Shown: positions 1-6,881 of the stretch, piece after piece
Layout of the letters: each line of letters starts with the position of its first letter
Position numbering within the stretch: position 1 is the stretch's first letter
Assembly: GCA_013811805.1 (NCBI GenBank)
Contig: JACCUM010000012.1
Coordinates: 1 to 9,825, forward strand
DNA: 9,825 bases
Source: Geodermatophilaceae bacterium
GTDB taxonomy: Bacteria > Actinomycetota > Actinomycetes > Mycobacteriales > Geodermatophilaceae
Direction: 5' to 3'
Notes under the pieces: generated by a model
The model's input: only the letters and a program-made list of their open reading frames with translations
What the model was told of the DNA's origin: nothing
Database searches by the model: none
Program-made: the position numbers and the translations under genes

Positions 1-2445
1 GAGTTCACTGCGCAGACAGATCGAGCCTACCCCGAAGCCCTTACCGGACAAGGGATGGCCAGCAGCCCGATCTTCATCGGCGCGCAGTCCGTTCTCACCC
101 AGAACGGCCAGGCGCCGACCGCGCAGAACACCCGATTCGTACGGCCGTTCTACCGCCCCGGTGCGGTGGATCAGATCACCGTGCTGGAGTCCGGATCCGG
201 AAACGGGATCTACGTGCCGTCCTTCGTGGCCGAGCGCGATCAGATCGCCGTCGGCGACAATCTGGAGATCGACGGCGCGAACGCCCCCGTGGTCGGGATC
301 TATCAGAACCTCTACGACGAGCCGGTACGGGAGTTCTGGTGCTCGTACTCAGCGCTTTTCAACAACGAGACCAGCGCCAACACCCCGCCGGCCGACGTTG
401 TCATCGCCACGGACGAGGCGACCTTCTATGCCCTGGCCATCGCCCACGACAACGTCAACACAGCCCGGGACGGGTTCGGGGCCTTCGACGAGACCTCAGT
501 CCGGATGTGGGAGGTGCCAGTCGACCCGGACACGGTCACCAGCACCTCGGCGGCCGGGAACGTGGCCAGACAGGACACCGCCTTTCGTTCGGCAAGGAGC
601 ATCCCCGGTGATCCCGCCCGACCGGGCGATTTCCGTGAGGACAGCTTCCAGAGCGAAGAACTCGGCCGGCTGCTGGATCGCTCCCAGCGCCTGGAGAACG
701 GGCTGCGCGGGCCGGTCATCCCGACCGCGGTGGCCGGCACGATCCTGGCGATGCTGCTGGTGATGGCCGCGGGCAGCTATTGGGCTGACCGGCGGCTGCG
801 CGAAGTCCGGCTGCTGTCCTCGCGCGGAGTGGGTCCCGGGGCGCTCGCGGTCAAGGCAGCACTCGAACTGGTCATCCCGGCAGCGCTGGGGACCGTGGCC
901 GGCTACTACCTCGCACGGGGTCTGATCGCCCTTGCCGGCCCGGCCGACGATCTCGATCCGGACGCACTGCGCAGCGCCATCCTGACCACGATCGCGGGGT
1001 TCGTGATCGGTCTCGTTCTGCTGTCGGCCGTGGCCGGGATCCGCTCCCGGAACTTCACCGAGAAGCCGATCGGAGCCAAGCGGTCCCGGCTCGGCCTGGT
1101 TCCGTACGAGCTGATCCTGCTCGGGGTGGCCGGCTACCTCTGGTGGCAGCTGCAGAGCCAGGAGGCCGTGGTCTTCGACGGCACCGTCGCACAGGTCAAT
1201 GGCCTGCTGGTCTCCTTCCCGCTGCTGTTCCTGGCCGGTGCTGCGGTGCTCGTCGTCCGGCTGATCATGCTGGTCCTACCGGCGTTGCGGCGGCGGGCTC
1301 ACGGCTGGTCACCCGCCGCCTTTGTCGCGGTCAACCAACTCACCGCGAATCGGGTCGTCAGCGCCAGCCTGCTGGCCGCCCTGTGCCTGCCGATCGCCGT
1401 GCTGACCTACTCCGCGACCCTGACCGCCTCCAGCCAGCGAACAGTCGACAGCAAGGCGCTGACGGCCGTCGGCGCGGAGCGCGCGGTGACCAGCTTCGGA
1501 AGTCTGGAGGCAACGCCTGCCTTGGACACCGCCGGGACGCTGGTGGCGCGGTATCAGGATGCCTTCGTCGACGGCGCCGAGGCGACGGCGCTGGGCGTCG
1601 ATCCGGACGACTTCGCCAGCGAGGCCTACTGGGAGGACAGCTTCGCCGGGCAGGACCTCGTGGAGATGCTGGCCCTGCTGGTCGACGCCGACCGGGGTGG
1701 TGACCGGATTCCGGTGATCGCCGCCGGCGGCATACCGCTGGGCCCGATCCGGCTGGATCTCGGCGGCAACAACCTGGCGTTGACCCTGCAAGCCGAGGTC
1801 GTCGCGGTGGCCGACGTGCTCCCCGGGCGGCGCACGGCCGAGCCGTTGCTCCTGCTCGATGACCGGCTGGTCGGCGCCGGGGTGCCGCAGTCGGCCAACC
1901 TGCGGTACGAGATCTGGACCAACGGCGATCCAGAACCCGCCGCCGCCGCGATCCGTGAGCAGGACGCTCGACTGTTCCGGGTGTTCACCACCACCGAGGT
2001 CTTCGAGCTGACCAACTTCCTGGGCGTCTCCTGGACCTTCGGCTACCTGCAGGCGCTGGCCGCATTCGTGGGGGTGATCGCGATCGGTGGCCTGCTGCTC
2101 TATCTCGAGACTCGGCAGCGCAAGCGCACGGCCTCCTATGCGATGGCCCGCCGGATGGGCCTGTCCCGGTGGACGCACTTCCGGTCGTTGCTGGCTGAGT
2201 TGGGCAGCGTCCTGGTCGTGGCCGGAATCGTCGGCGTGGGCCTGGCGGCCGCGGCCTGCGCCATGGCCTACCGACGGCTGGATGTGGACCCGATCCGCGA
2301 GCCCAGTCCGCTGCTGGCCATCCCCTGGATCACCCTGGCAGCCATCGCCGTGGCCGCGATCGTGGTGGCGTTCCTGACCGCTGTGTACGCCCAGCGTCGA
2401 TCGGATCGGGCCAACCCTGCGGAGGTGCTACGCCTTGGCGGATAA
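1..2445 (+). CDS. FtsX/MacB-type ABC transporter permease, 5' end outside window
   Basis: The frame is open from the first base of the window, so the gene starts upstream; the ATG at 55 is probably internal because the extracellular domain is already under way there. From about base 1 to 700 lies an extracytoplasmic MacB_PCD-like domain (GDNLEIDG followed by VVGIY is typical). A first FtsX core follows, with helices near 715-783, 841-930 and 976-1040 and the cytosolic loop RRLREVRLLSSRGVG. Further helices lie near 1096-1150, 1201-1287 and 1357-1431, then a second extracytoplasmic domain (about 1432-2030) and a second FtsX core with helices near 2032-2109, 2200-2280 and 2308-2390. The C-terminus NPAEVLR is characteristic of the family. 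With one helix expected upstream, this is the ten-helix, double-FtsX single-chain layout. Such permeases work by mechanotransmission with cytoplasmic ATPases, here probably the next two genes. The substrate is unknown. Confidence 0.9.
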   Translation, partial: EFTAQTDRAYPEALTGQGMASSPIFIGAQSVLTQNGQAPTAQNTRFVRPFYRPGAVDQITVLESGSGNGIYVPSFVAERDQIAVGDNLEIDGANAPVVGIYQNLYDEPVREFWCSYSALFNNETSANTPPADVVIATDEATFYALAIAHDNVNTARDGFGAFDETSVRMWEVPVDPDTVTSTSAAGNVARQDTAFRSARSIPGDPARPGDFREDSFQSEELGRLLDRSQRLENGLRGPVIPTAVAGTILAMLLVMAAGSYWADRRLREVRLLSSRGVGPGALAVKAALELVIPAALGTVAGYYLARGLIALAGPADDLDPDALRSAILTTIAGFVIGLVLLSAVAGIRSRNFTEKPIGAKRSRLGLVPYELILLGVAGYLWWQLQSQEAVVFDGTVAQVNGLLVSFPLLFLAGAAVLVVRLIMLVLPALRRRAHGWSPAAFVAVNQLTANRVVSASLLAALCLPIAVLTYSATLTASSQRTVDSKALTAVGAERAVTSFGSLEATPALDTAGTLVARYQDAFVDGAEATALGVDPDDFASEAYWEDSFAGQDLVEMLALLVDADRGGDRIPVIAAGGIPLGPIRLDLGGNNLALTLQAEVVAVADVLPGRRTAEPLLLLDDRLVGAGVPQSANLRYEIWTNGDPEPAAAAIREQDARLFRVFTTTEVFELTNFLGVSWTFGYLQALAAFVGVIAIGGLLLYLETRQRKRTASYAMARRMGLSRWTHFRSLLAELGSVLVVAGIVGVGLAAAACAMAYRRLDVDPIREPSPLLAIPWITLAAIAVAAIVVAFLTAVYAQRRSDRANPAEVLRLGG
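2421..2426 (+). promoter_or_regulatory. Ribosome binding site fixing a TTG start
   Basis: GGAGGT sits eight bases before the TTG at 2435, inside the last codons of the permease gene. It is a near-perfect Shine-Dalgarno match and is the reason for choosing this TTG; no ATG in the frame lies before the nucleotide-binding domain. Confidence 0.7.
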
Positions 2446-3244
2446 CCGGCCATCGGACTCGTCCTGGGAATTCCACTGGGGCGATTCGTCTTTCGACGAC
2501 GCTGCTGACGGTGCCAGGGACCGTACCGTCCGCGAGGCAGCCAGCATCCTGCTCGCCGATCCGGCTCGTACGGCGGCTGCGTCGGTCGTCGGGGTCGGCA
2601 AGGTCTACCGCACCGCCACCGAAGAGGTGCATGCGCTCGTCGACGTGTCCAAGAACTTCCCGCGCGGCCGGATCACCGCCATCGCCGGACCTTCCGGCTC
2701 GGGCAAGTCATCGTTGCTGAGACTCCTGGCCTGCGTCGACCGGCCGACCTCGGGCTCGGTGCTGGTCGAGGGCCGCGACGTCGCCTCGTTGCGGATCCGG
2801 CAGCGGCGAGCCCTACGGCGCTCCTCGGTGTCGTACATGTTCCAGAACCCGATCGACAATCTGCTGGACTACCTGCCGGCCCGCGAACAGGTGAAGCTGG
2901 CCTCCCGGTTGCGGGGCATCCGGACCGCTACGGACGAGATCGAACGACTGCTAGTGGTCCTCGGACTCGACCACCGGTTGCGTCACACGCCGCACCAACT
3001 CTCCGGTGGAGAGCAGCAGCGGTTGGCCGTGGCCTGCGCGGTGATCGGACACCCGGCCATCGTGATCGCCGACGAACCAACCGCCGAACTGGACTCTGCC
3101 GCGGCCGATCGGGTCCTGGAGGCGTTCCGGGATCTGCGCGCCGAAGGCGTGGCGTTCGTGATCTCCTCACACGACCCCCGCGTGGTCGAGATCGCAGACC
3201 ACCTGCTGCGCCTGGACCACGGCCGGGTGGAGGAAAGCACATGA
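2435..3244 (+). CDS. ABC transporter ATP-binding protein (LolD/MacB type), first of two
   Basis: This 269-residue ATPase energises the upstream FtsX-type permease. All catalytic motifs are intact: A-loop Tyr58, Walker A GPSGSGKS at 85-92, Q-loop Gln137 (FQNP), signature LSGGEQQR at 189-196, Walker B IVIADE at 209-214, D-loop ELD at 218-220 and switch His246. It starts with TTG, overlaps the permease gene by 11 bases and has a strong ribosome binding site, so translation is probably coupled. The first 50 residues or so precede the normal domain start and form an extension rich in aspartate, serine and aromatic residues (for example SSWEFHWGDSSFDD), which LolD-like ATPases usually lack; its role is unknown. 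The family assignment is firm; the transported substrate is not known. Confidence 0.92.
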   Translation: MADNRPSDSSWEFHWGDSSFDDAADGARDRTVREAASILLADPARTAAASVVGVGKVYRTATEEVHALVDVSKNFPRGRITAIAGPSGSGKSSLLRLLACVDRPTSGSVLVEGRDVASLRIRQRRALRRSSVSYMFQNPIDNLLDYLPAREQVKLASRLRGIRTATDEIERLLVVLGLDHRLRHTPHQLSGGEQQRLAVACAVIGHPAIVIADEPTAELDSAAADRVLEAFRDLRAEGVAFVISSHDPRVVEIADHLLRLDHGRVEEST

Positions 3245-3261
3245 ACCGAGATCGACGATGA
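3241..3261 (+). promoter_or_regulatory. Six-codon mini-ORF coupling the two ATPase genes
   Basis: An ATG at 3241 overlaps the stop of the first ATPase gene as ATGA. It has GGAGGA at 3229-3234, six bases upstream, reads MNRDRR and stops at the TGA of 3259-3261, which itself overlaps the ATG (3258) of the second ATPase gene, again as ATGA. The second ATPase gene has no good ribosome binding site of its own: GGAGGA is 23 bases away from its ATG. The arrangement therefore looks like a translational relay in which ribosomes terminate and restart twice. The bases are directly visible; the use of the mini-ORF is inferred. Confidence 0.4.
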
Positions 3262-3953
3262 GCCGGCATGGCGCGCTGATCACCGCGACGGGGCTGGTCA
3301 AGTCCTTCCGGCGCGGCGCCGAAACCGTCCATGCCCTTCGCGGCGTGGACCTGTCGATCAACCGGGGACAGGTCGTCGCGCTGATCGGCCCGTCCGGGTC
3401 CGGTAAGAGCACGCTGCTCAACGTCCTGTGCGGCTGGGAACAGGTCGAGGCCGGCGAACTCATCCTCGACGAGACGCTCGGAGCCAGCGAACCCGAGGAC
3501 CTGCCGTGGGGCCGGGTCGCGCTCGTACCGCAGGCCCTCGGCTTGCTCGAGGAACTCACCATCCTGGACAACGTGCTGATGCCGGCCCGACTGTCCGGCG
3601 GCGTGCAACCGATGATCGAACCGGCGGCCGGCCTGATGGCCGAGTTCGGAATCGACCATCTGGCCGCCCGGTATCCCGATCAGGTCTCCCTCGGAGAACA
3701 GCAGCGTACGGCGGTGGCCCGCGCGCTACTCCTGAAGCCCATGGTGGTCCTGGCCGACGAACCCTCCGCGCACCAGGACGCCGGCTGGTCCGATGTCCTG
3801 TTCGCGGCGTTCACCCGGCTGGCAGCCCAAGGTTGCGCCTGCCTGATCGCCACCCACAATCCCGTGGTGTGGGAACGCGCCACCACGGTGTTCGCCATGC
3901 GCGACGGCGAGCTGTCCACCCACAACACCCGGCCGGCCCCGGCTGCGCATTGA
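3258..3953 (+). CDS. ABC transporter ATP-binding protein, second of two, with variant signature
   Basis: This 231-residue ATPase lies 13 bases after the first ATPase gene and presumably serves the same permease. Visible motifs are Walker A GPSGSGKS at 44-51, Q-loop Gln92, signature VSLGEQQR at 143-150, Walker B VVLADE at 163-168 and switch His200. The signature keeps the key serine and second glycine but has Val and Leu where the first ATPase has Leu and Gly, and the D-loop reads AHQD rather than SALD-like. The two ATPases are clearly different proteins, so a heterodimer with two non-equivalent ATP sites is plausible beneath a single double-FtsX chain. The ATG at 3258 is chosen because translation is coupled through ATGA and no other start in the frame precedes the domain. 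It ends the plus-strand operon and faces the MHYT gene. Confidence 0.9.
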   Translation: MSRHGALITATGLVKSFRRGAETVHALRGVDLSINRGQVVALIGPSGSGKSTLLNVLCGWEQVEAGELILDETLGASEPEDLPWGRVALVPQALGLLEELTILDNVLMPARLSGGVQPMIEPAAGLMAEFGIDHLAARYPDQVSLGEQQRTAVARALLLKPMVVLADEPSAHQDAGWSDVLFAAFTRLAAQGCACLIATHNPVVWERATTVFAMRDGELSTHNTRPAPAAH

Positions 3954-3961
3954 CGCGCCCG

Positions 3962-3977
3962 GGCCCGGGTACGGGCC
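3962..3977. terminator. Possible weak terminator hairpin between convergent genes
   Basis: GGCCCG, loop GGTA and CGGGCC form a six-pair all-GC stem nine bases after the second ATPase stop, in the 75-base gap between convergent genes. No T-run follows on either strand, so termination here is only a guess from position and stem. Confidence 0.25.
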
Positions 3978-4028
3978 AGGTCCGGCCGCCCTGTTGACCG
4001 GCGTCGGCGACTGGCGCGCGTTCGCGTC

Positions 4029-4892
4029 CTAGTTCGGGCCCTGCCCGCGTAGCCAGTAACCGTCCCGGCCCTCCTGGCCGGACTGGCCAGATGACTGTCC
4101 GGACGCCGAGCCGGCGCCCGCGGAGGTGTGCTGCAAGGACCGATTGAACTCCTGCTCGAAGTTCAACTCGTCCTCGGTGGGCGAGAGTCCGATGATCACT
4201 AGCATGATGACCGCCAGCAGGCTGATACCCACGACGAGCGGCAGCAGGAAGTCAAAGGCGCTGGCGCCGGCAGGAACCGCGGAGTCCGGATCGCCACGCA
4301 CCTCCATGGCGGCCATCCCGGTGTAGTGCATGCCGCTGATCGCCACGCCCATGACCAGGGCGGCCGCGGCGGTGATCAGTTGGCCCTTAACCCGCAGGGT
4401 GAACCAGAGAGCCACGGTCGCCGCCACGACCGCGATCAGCACCGAGGCGGCGACCAGGAGGGCGTCGTAGTCGACGTGTCCGGCCATCGCCATTGCGGCC
4501 ATCCCCATGTAGTGCATGCTGGCCACCCCGAGGCCGGTGATGACGCCGCCTGCGATCAGCGCGCTACGCCGACTCCCGCCGAACCCGACGATAAAGAGCC
4601 CGACGCCGACGACGACGATCGCGATCAGCATGCTCAGCAGCGTCAGACCGACCTCGTATTTGATCTCGATGCCTTCGACGCGGAACCCGAGCATCGCGAT
4701 GAAGTGCATCACCCAGATCCCGGTGCCGCCGATGGACACCGCCGCCAGCAACAGCCACCGGGCTCTGGATTGCCCACTGGTGCCTCGCGCTCTGGCGGTG
4801 CACTGAAGGCCGAGCAACGAGCCAGCGCTGGACATCGCGTAGGCGAGCAACGGCGTCAGGAGGCCGAAGGCAAAGTGATCAATAGCGGACAT
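4029..4892 (-). CDS. Stand-alone MHYT-domain integral membrane protein
   Basis: This 287-residue protein has about seven transmembrane helices and three MHYT-type motifs: MHFI at 62-65, MHYM at 126-129 and MHYT at 188-191. Each is followed two residues later by Met (67, 131, 193), and the last two by another (134, 196). In the MHYT family these Met and His residues are proposed to bind copper and sense a small gas such as O2, CO or NO; this comes from family knowledge, not from the window. No GGDEF, EAL or kinase domain is attached. The C-terminal 50 residues form a soluble tail with a charged stretch (TEDELNFEQEF, 239-249) and a Ser/Gly/Gln-rich segment. AAGGG ten bases before the ATG is an acceptable ribosome binding site. 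It is on the same strand as the MFS gene but 174 bases away, so it may have its own promoter. Confidence 0.88.
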   Translation of the reverse strand: MSAIDHFAFGLLTPLLAYAMSSAGSLLGLQCTARARGTSGQSRARWLLLAAVSIGGTGIWVMHFIAMLGFRVEGIEIKYEVGLTLLSMLIAIVVVGVGLFIVGFGGSRRSALIAGGVITGLGVASMHYMGMAAMAMAGHVDYDALLVAASVLIAVVAATVALWFTLRVKGQLITAAAALVMGVAISGMHYTGMAAMEVRGDPDSAVPAGASAFDFLLPLVVGISLLAVIMLVIIGLSPTEDELNFEQEFNRSLQHTSAGAGSASGQSSGQSGQEGRDGYWLRGQGPN

Positions 4893-5066
4893 GCAGCGAG
4901 AACCCTTACTCAGAGCTACGGGAACGGGACGGCTAAGCCTAAAGCCTGAGCCGGCGCCGATCGAGGCGGCCCGGGCGCCAATTCCTACGGCATGTGTGCC
5001 GGTGACTCCAGATGGTGATGAAGGACCGGCCCTGGCCGGGGCCTCGGAGCTAGCTGGAACTCCGAC
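4893..5066. other. Gap between MFS and MHYT genes with weak signals
   Basis: On the minus strand this stretch should hold the end of the MFS transcript and the MHYT promoter. A small hairpin (CCGGC, loop CCTG, GCCGG at 5026-5039) has no T-run and is a poor terminator. TAGGCT at 4941-4936 fits a TANNNT -10 element about 40 bases before the MHYT start, next to a short direct repeat of AGGCTT, but no convincing -35 is visible. I see no small ORF or RNA gene here. Confidence 0.25.
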
Positions 5067-6389
5067 TCAGGGAGTCGATCGCGCCTGCGTCTCGAGTCTG
5101 AGATTGAGCCGAGGAAACACATATGCGTGCACACGAAGGCCACGTTGACGAATACCGAGAAACCCGAGGAAAACGGCGGCCACGGCGACGATGGCGCCTC
5201 CGGCGATCAGTGCCACGGGTGCACCGAGGTTCTCCCCCATCCAGCCCACGACCGGCGCGCCCACTGGCGTACCTCCCATGAAAGCCATGAAGTACAGCGC
5301 CATCACGCGGCCCCGCATCGTCGGGTCGATACCCAGCTGTACGAACGAGTTCGCCGCGACCATGAACGTGAGGGCGGCGGCTCCGGTCGGCACCAGTACG
5401 ACGGCAAAAGCCAAGTAGACCGGCATCAGCCCCGAGGCCACCTCGAACAGCCCGAAAACCAGCGCAGCGAGATAGAGCGTGCGCTGCCGGGGGCGCCCGA
5501 CCCGGCGGGTCGACAGCAGGGCGCCAGTCAGCGACCCGACGGCGAAGGCCGTGGACAGCAACCCGAAGGCCTCGGCTCCCTGGCCGAAGACATCGGTCAC
5601 CATCAGCGCCATCGTGATCTGGAAGTTCAGGCCGAACGTGCCCACGACGAACACCAGGACCATGGCTGCCTTGATGTCGGAGTGGCGGTTCACGTACGTC
5701 AGCGCCGCCCGCAGTTGCCCACGTCCACGAGGGACCTCGGGTGAGGGAGACAGGTCCGCCGTACGCATGAACCGCAGGGCCAGGATCGTCACCACGTACG
5801 TTCCGGCGTTGAGCAGGAACACCGGCCCGGTGTCGTCGCCGGCGACCGCGATCATGAGCCCGGCGATGGCGGGGCCGATGAGCCGAGCTGCATTGAAGAT
5901 CGCGGAGTTCAGGCTGACCGCGTTTGCCAGGTTGTCCGTGCCGACGATCTCGGAGACAAAGGACTGCCGGATCGGCATGTCCATCGCCGCGGCCACCCCG
6001 AGTGCCCCGGCGATCACGAAGACATGCCAGAGCGCAACCCGGTCGGTCACCACGAGCAGACCCAGTACCAGCGCCGCCAGGCCCATGGTCGCCTGGGTGA
6101 GCATCATCAAACGGCGCTTGTCATAGCGGTCGGCAAGCATGCCGCCGTACAGACTCAGCACCAGGATCGGTGCGAACTGCAGTGCGGTCACGACCCCCAA
6201 CGCCAAGCCGCTGTCCGACAGTTGCAGGACCAGCCAGTCCTGGGCGATGCGCTGCATCCAGGTGCCGGTGTTGTTGACCAGGTTGGCGCCGGCGTACAGC
6301 CGGAAGTTCCTCACCCGCAGCGAACGGAAGGCTCCGGTGGCTGGCGCCGGCGCCGCAGCCGGCGAGGGCGAGACCTTCGTCGCGGTCAA
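5067..6389 (-). CDS. MFS_3-family exporter under MarR control
   Basis: This 440-residue major facilitator protein has about 12 helices. The segment GTWMQRIAQDWLVLQLS at 42-58 is typical of the EntS-like MFS_3 branch, and motif A is clear at 83-93 (GGMLADRYDKR, with Asp87 and Arg88). Such proteins use the proton gradient to export small molecules, including siderophores or drugs; the substrate cannot be told here. The start is a TTG at 6389 whose last two bases form the TGA stop of marR, giving a TTGA overlap. GAGAGG lies about 11 bases upstream within marR. The first 20 residues are an Ala/Pro-rich lead-in before the conserved FRSLRVRNFRLY. Gene order and overlap imply co-transcription with the regulator and release when MarR meets a ligand. 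Confidence 0.9.
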   Translation of the reverse strand: MTATKVSPSPAAAPAPATGAFRSLRVRNFRLYAGANLVNNTGTWMQRIAQDWLVLQLSDSGLALGVVTALQFAPILVLSLYGGMLADRYDKRRLMMLTQATMGLAALVLGLLVVTDRVALWHVFVIAGALGVAAAMDMPIRQSFVSEIVGTDNLANAVSLNSAIFNAARLIGPAIAGLMIAVAGDDTGPVFLLNAGTYVVTILALRFMRTADLSPSPEVPRGRGQLRAALTYVNRHSDIKAAMVLVFVVGTFGLNFQITMALMVTDVFGQGAEAFGLLSTAFAVGSLTGALLSTRRVGRPRQRTLYLAALVFGLFEVASGLMPVYLAFAVVLVPTGAAALTFMVAANSFVQLGIDPTMRGRVMALYFMAFMGGTPVGAPVVGWMGENLGAPVALIAGGAIVAVAAVFLGFLGIRQRGLRVHAYVFPRLNLRLETQARSTP

Positions 6390-6820
6390 GGCTCCAGCAA
6401 CCTCTCGATGATGGCGCTGGCCCGGCGCAGTTCGTCTCGTTCGGCCGGGGAAAGTTCGTTCAGTCGCTGCGCGAGCCAGGCCTCCCGCATCCGGATCTCG
6501 TCATCGAGCAGATTGATGGCCCGGTCGGTGACGTGCACGATCAGCTGCCGGCCGTCGGTCGCGTGCCTGGTCTTGACGACCAGGCCGGCTCCCTCGAGGG
6601 TGGCCAGCACGCGGGTCATCGACGGCGGCTGCACGCGTTCACAGGCGGCCAGTTCACCCGGGGTCAGCGGGCCCTTGGCGCGCAGGGTGGACAACGCGGC
6701 AAGTTGGGTGAGGGTGAGCGAGGTGTCGGCCCGCTGACTGCGCAACCGGCGGGACAGCCGCATCACAGCCAGGCGTAGGTCATGCGCCAGGGCAGCAGTA
6801 TCGAGTGTGGTTCGTCCCAT
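6386..6820 (-). CDS. MarR-family transcriptional regulator
   Basis: This 144-residue protein has the MarR winged helix-turn-helix: a first helix ending in LTLTQLAALSTL, the recognition region GELAACERVQPPSMTRVLATLEGAGLV (about 55-81) and a wing with the family's DGR motif in ATDGRQLIVHVT. N- and C-terminal helices would form the dimer interface. MarR dimers usually bind an imperfect palindrome and are released by phenolic or other aromatic ligands. The ATG at 6820 has no ribosome binding site but lies directly beside a dyad containing -10-like sequences, so the message may be leaderless. The gene overlaps the MFS exporter by four bases, which marks a self-regulated efflux operon. Confidence 0.92.
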   Translation of the reverse strand: MGRTTLDTAALAHDLRLAVMRLSRRLRSQRADTSLTLTQLAALSTLRAKGPLTPGELAACERVQPPSMTRVLATLEGAGLVVKTRHATDGRQLIVHVTDRAINLLDDEIRMREAWLAQRLNELSPAERDELRRASAIIERLLEP

Positions 6821-6822
6821 TA

Positions 6823-6847
6823 CGATCGTTAGCTTACCTTACGATCG
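6823..6847. promoter_or_regulatory. Probable MarR operator and overlapping marR promoter
   Basis: CGATCGTTA at 6823-6831 and TTACGATCG at 6839-6847 are inverted copies matching at eight of nine positions around a seven-base centre, giving a 25-bp imperfect palindrome. The element ends three bases before the marR ATG. On the minus strand its centre reads TAAGGT and TAAGCT, both of the TANNNT -10 form; from TAAGCT (6836-6831) the start point would fall within a few bases of the ATG. A bound MarR dimer would therefore cover the promoter. The symmetry is seen; binding is inferred. Confidence 0.6.
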
Positions 6848-6881
6848 AACGGCACCGCCGTGGATACACCTGACCTCGCGG

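Noticed and set aside
1309..2178. Minus-strand 289-residue ORF inside the permease gene
   Set aside because: It is antisense to the FtsX permease, with Gln/His/Gly-rich composition and no recognisable domain.
5127..5744. Long plus-strand ORF inside the MFS gene region
   Set aside because: It is a shadow of the MFS gene: composition rich in Arg, His and Gly with no domain, and the minus strand carries clear motif A and helices.
6849..6861. ACGGC-ACC-GCCGT hairpin as terminator of the purine permease gene
   Set aside because: There are only five pairs and no T-run on the minus strand. Read-through into marR cannot be excluded.
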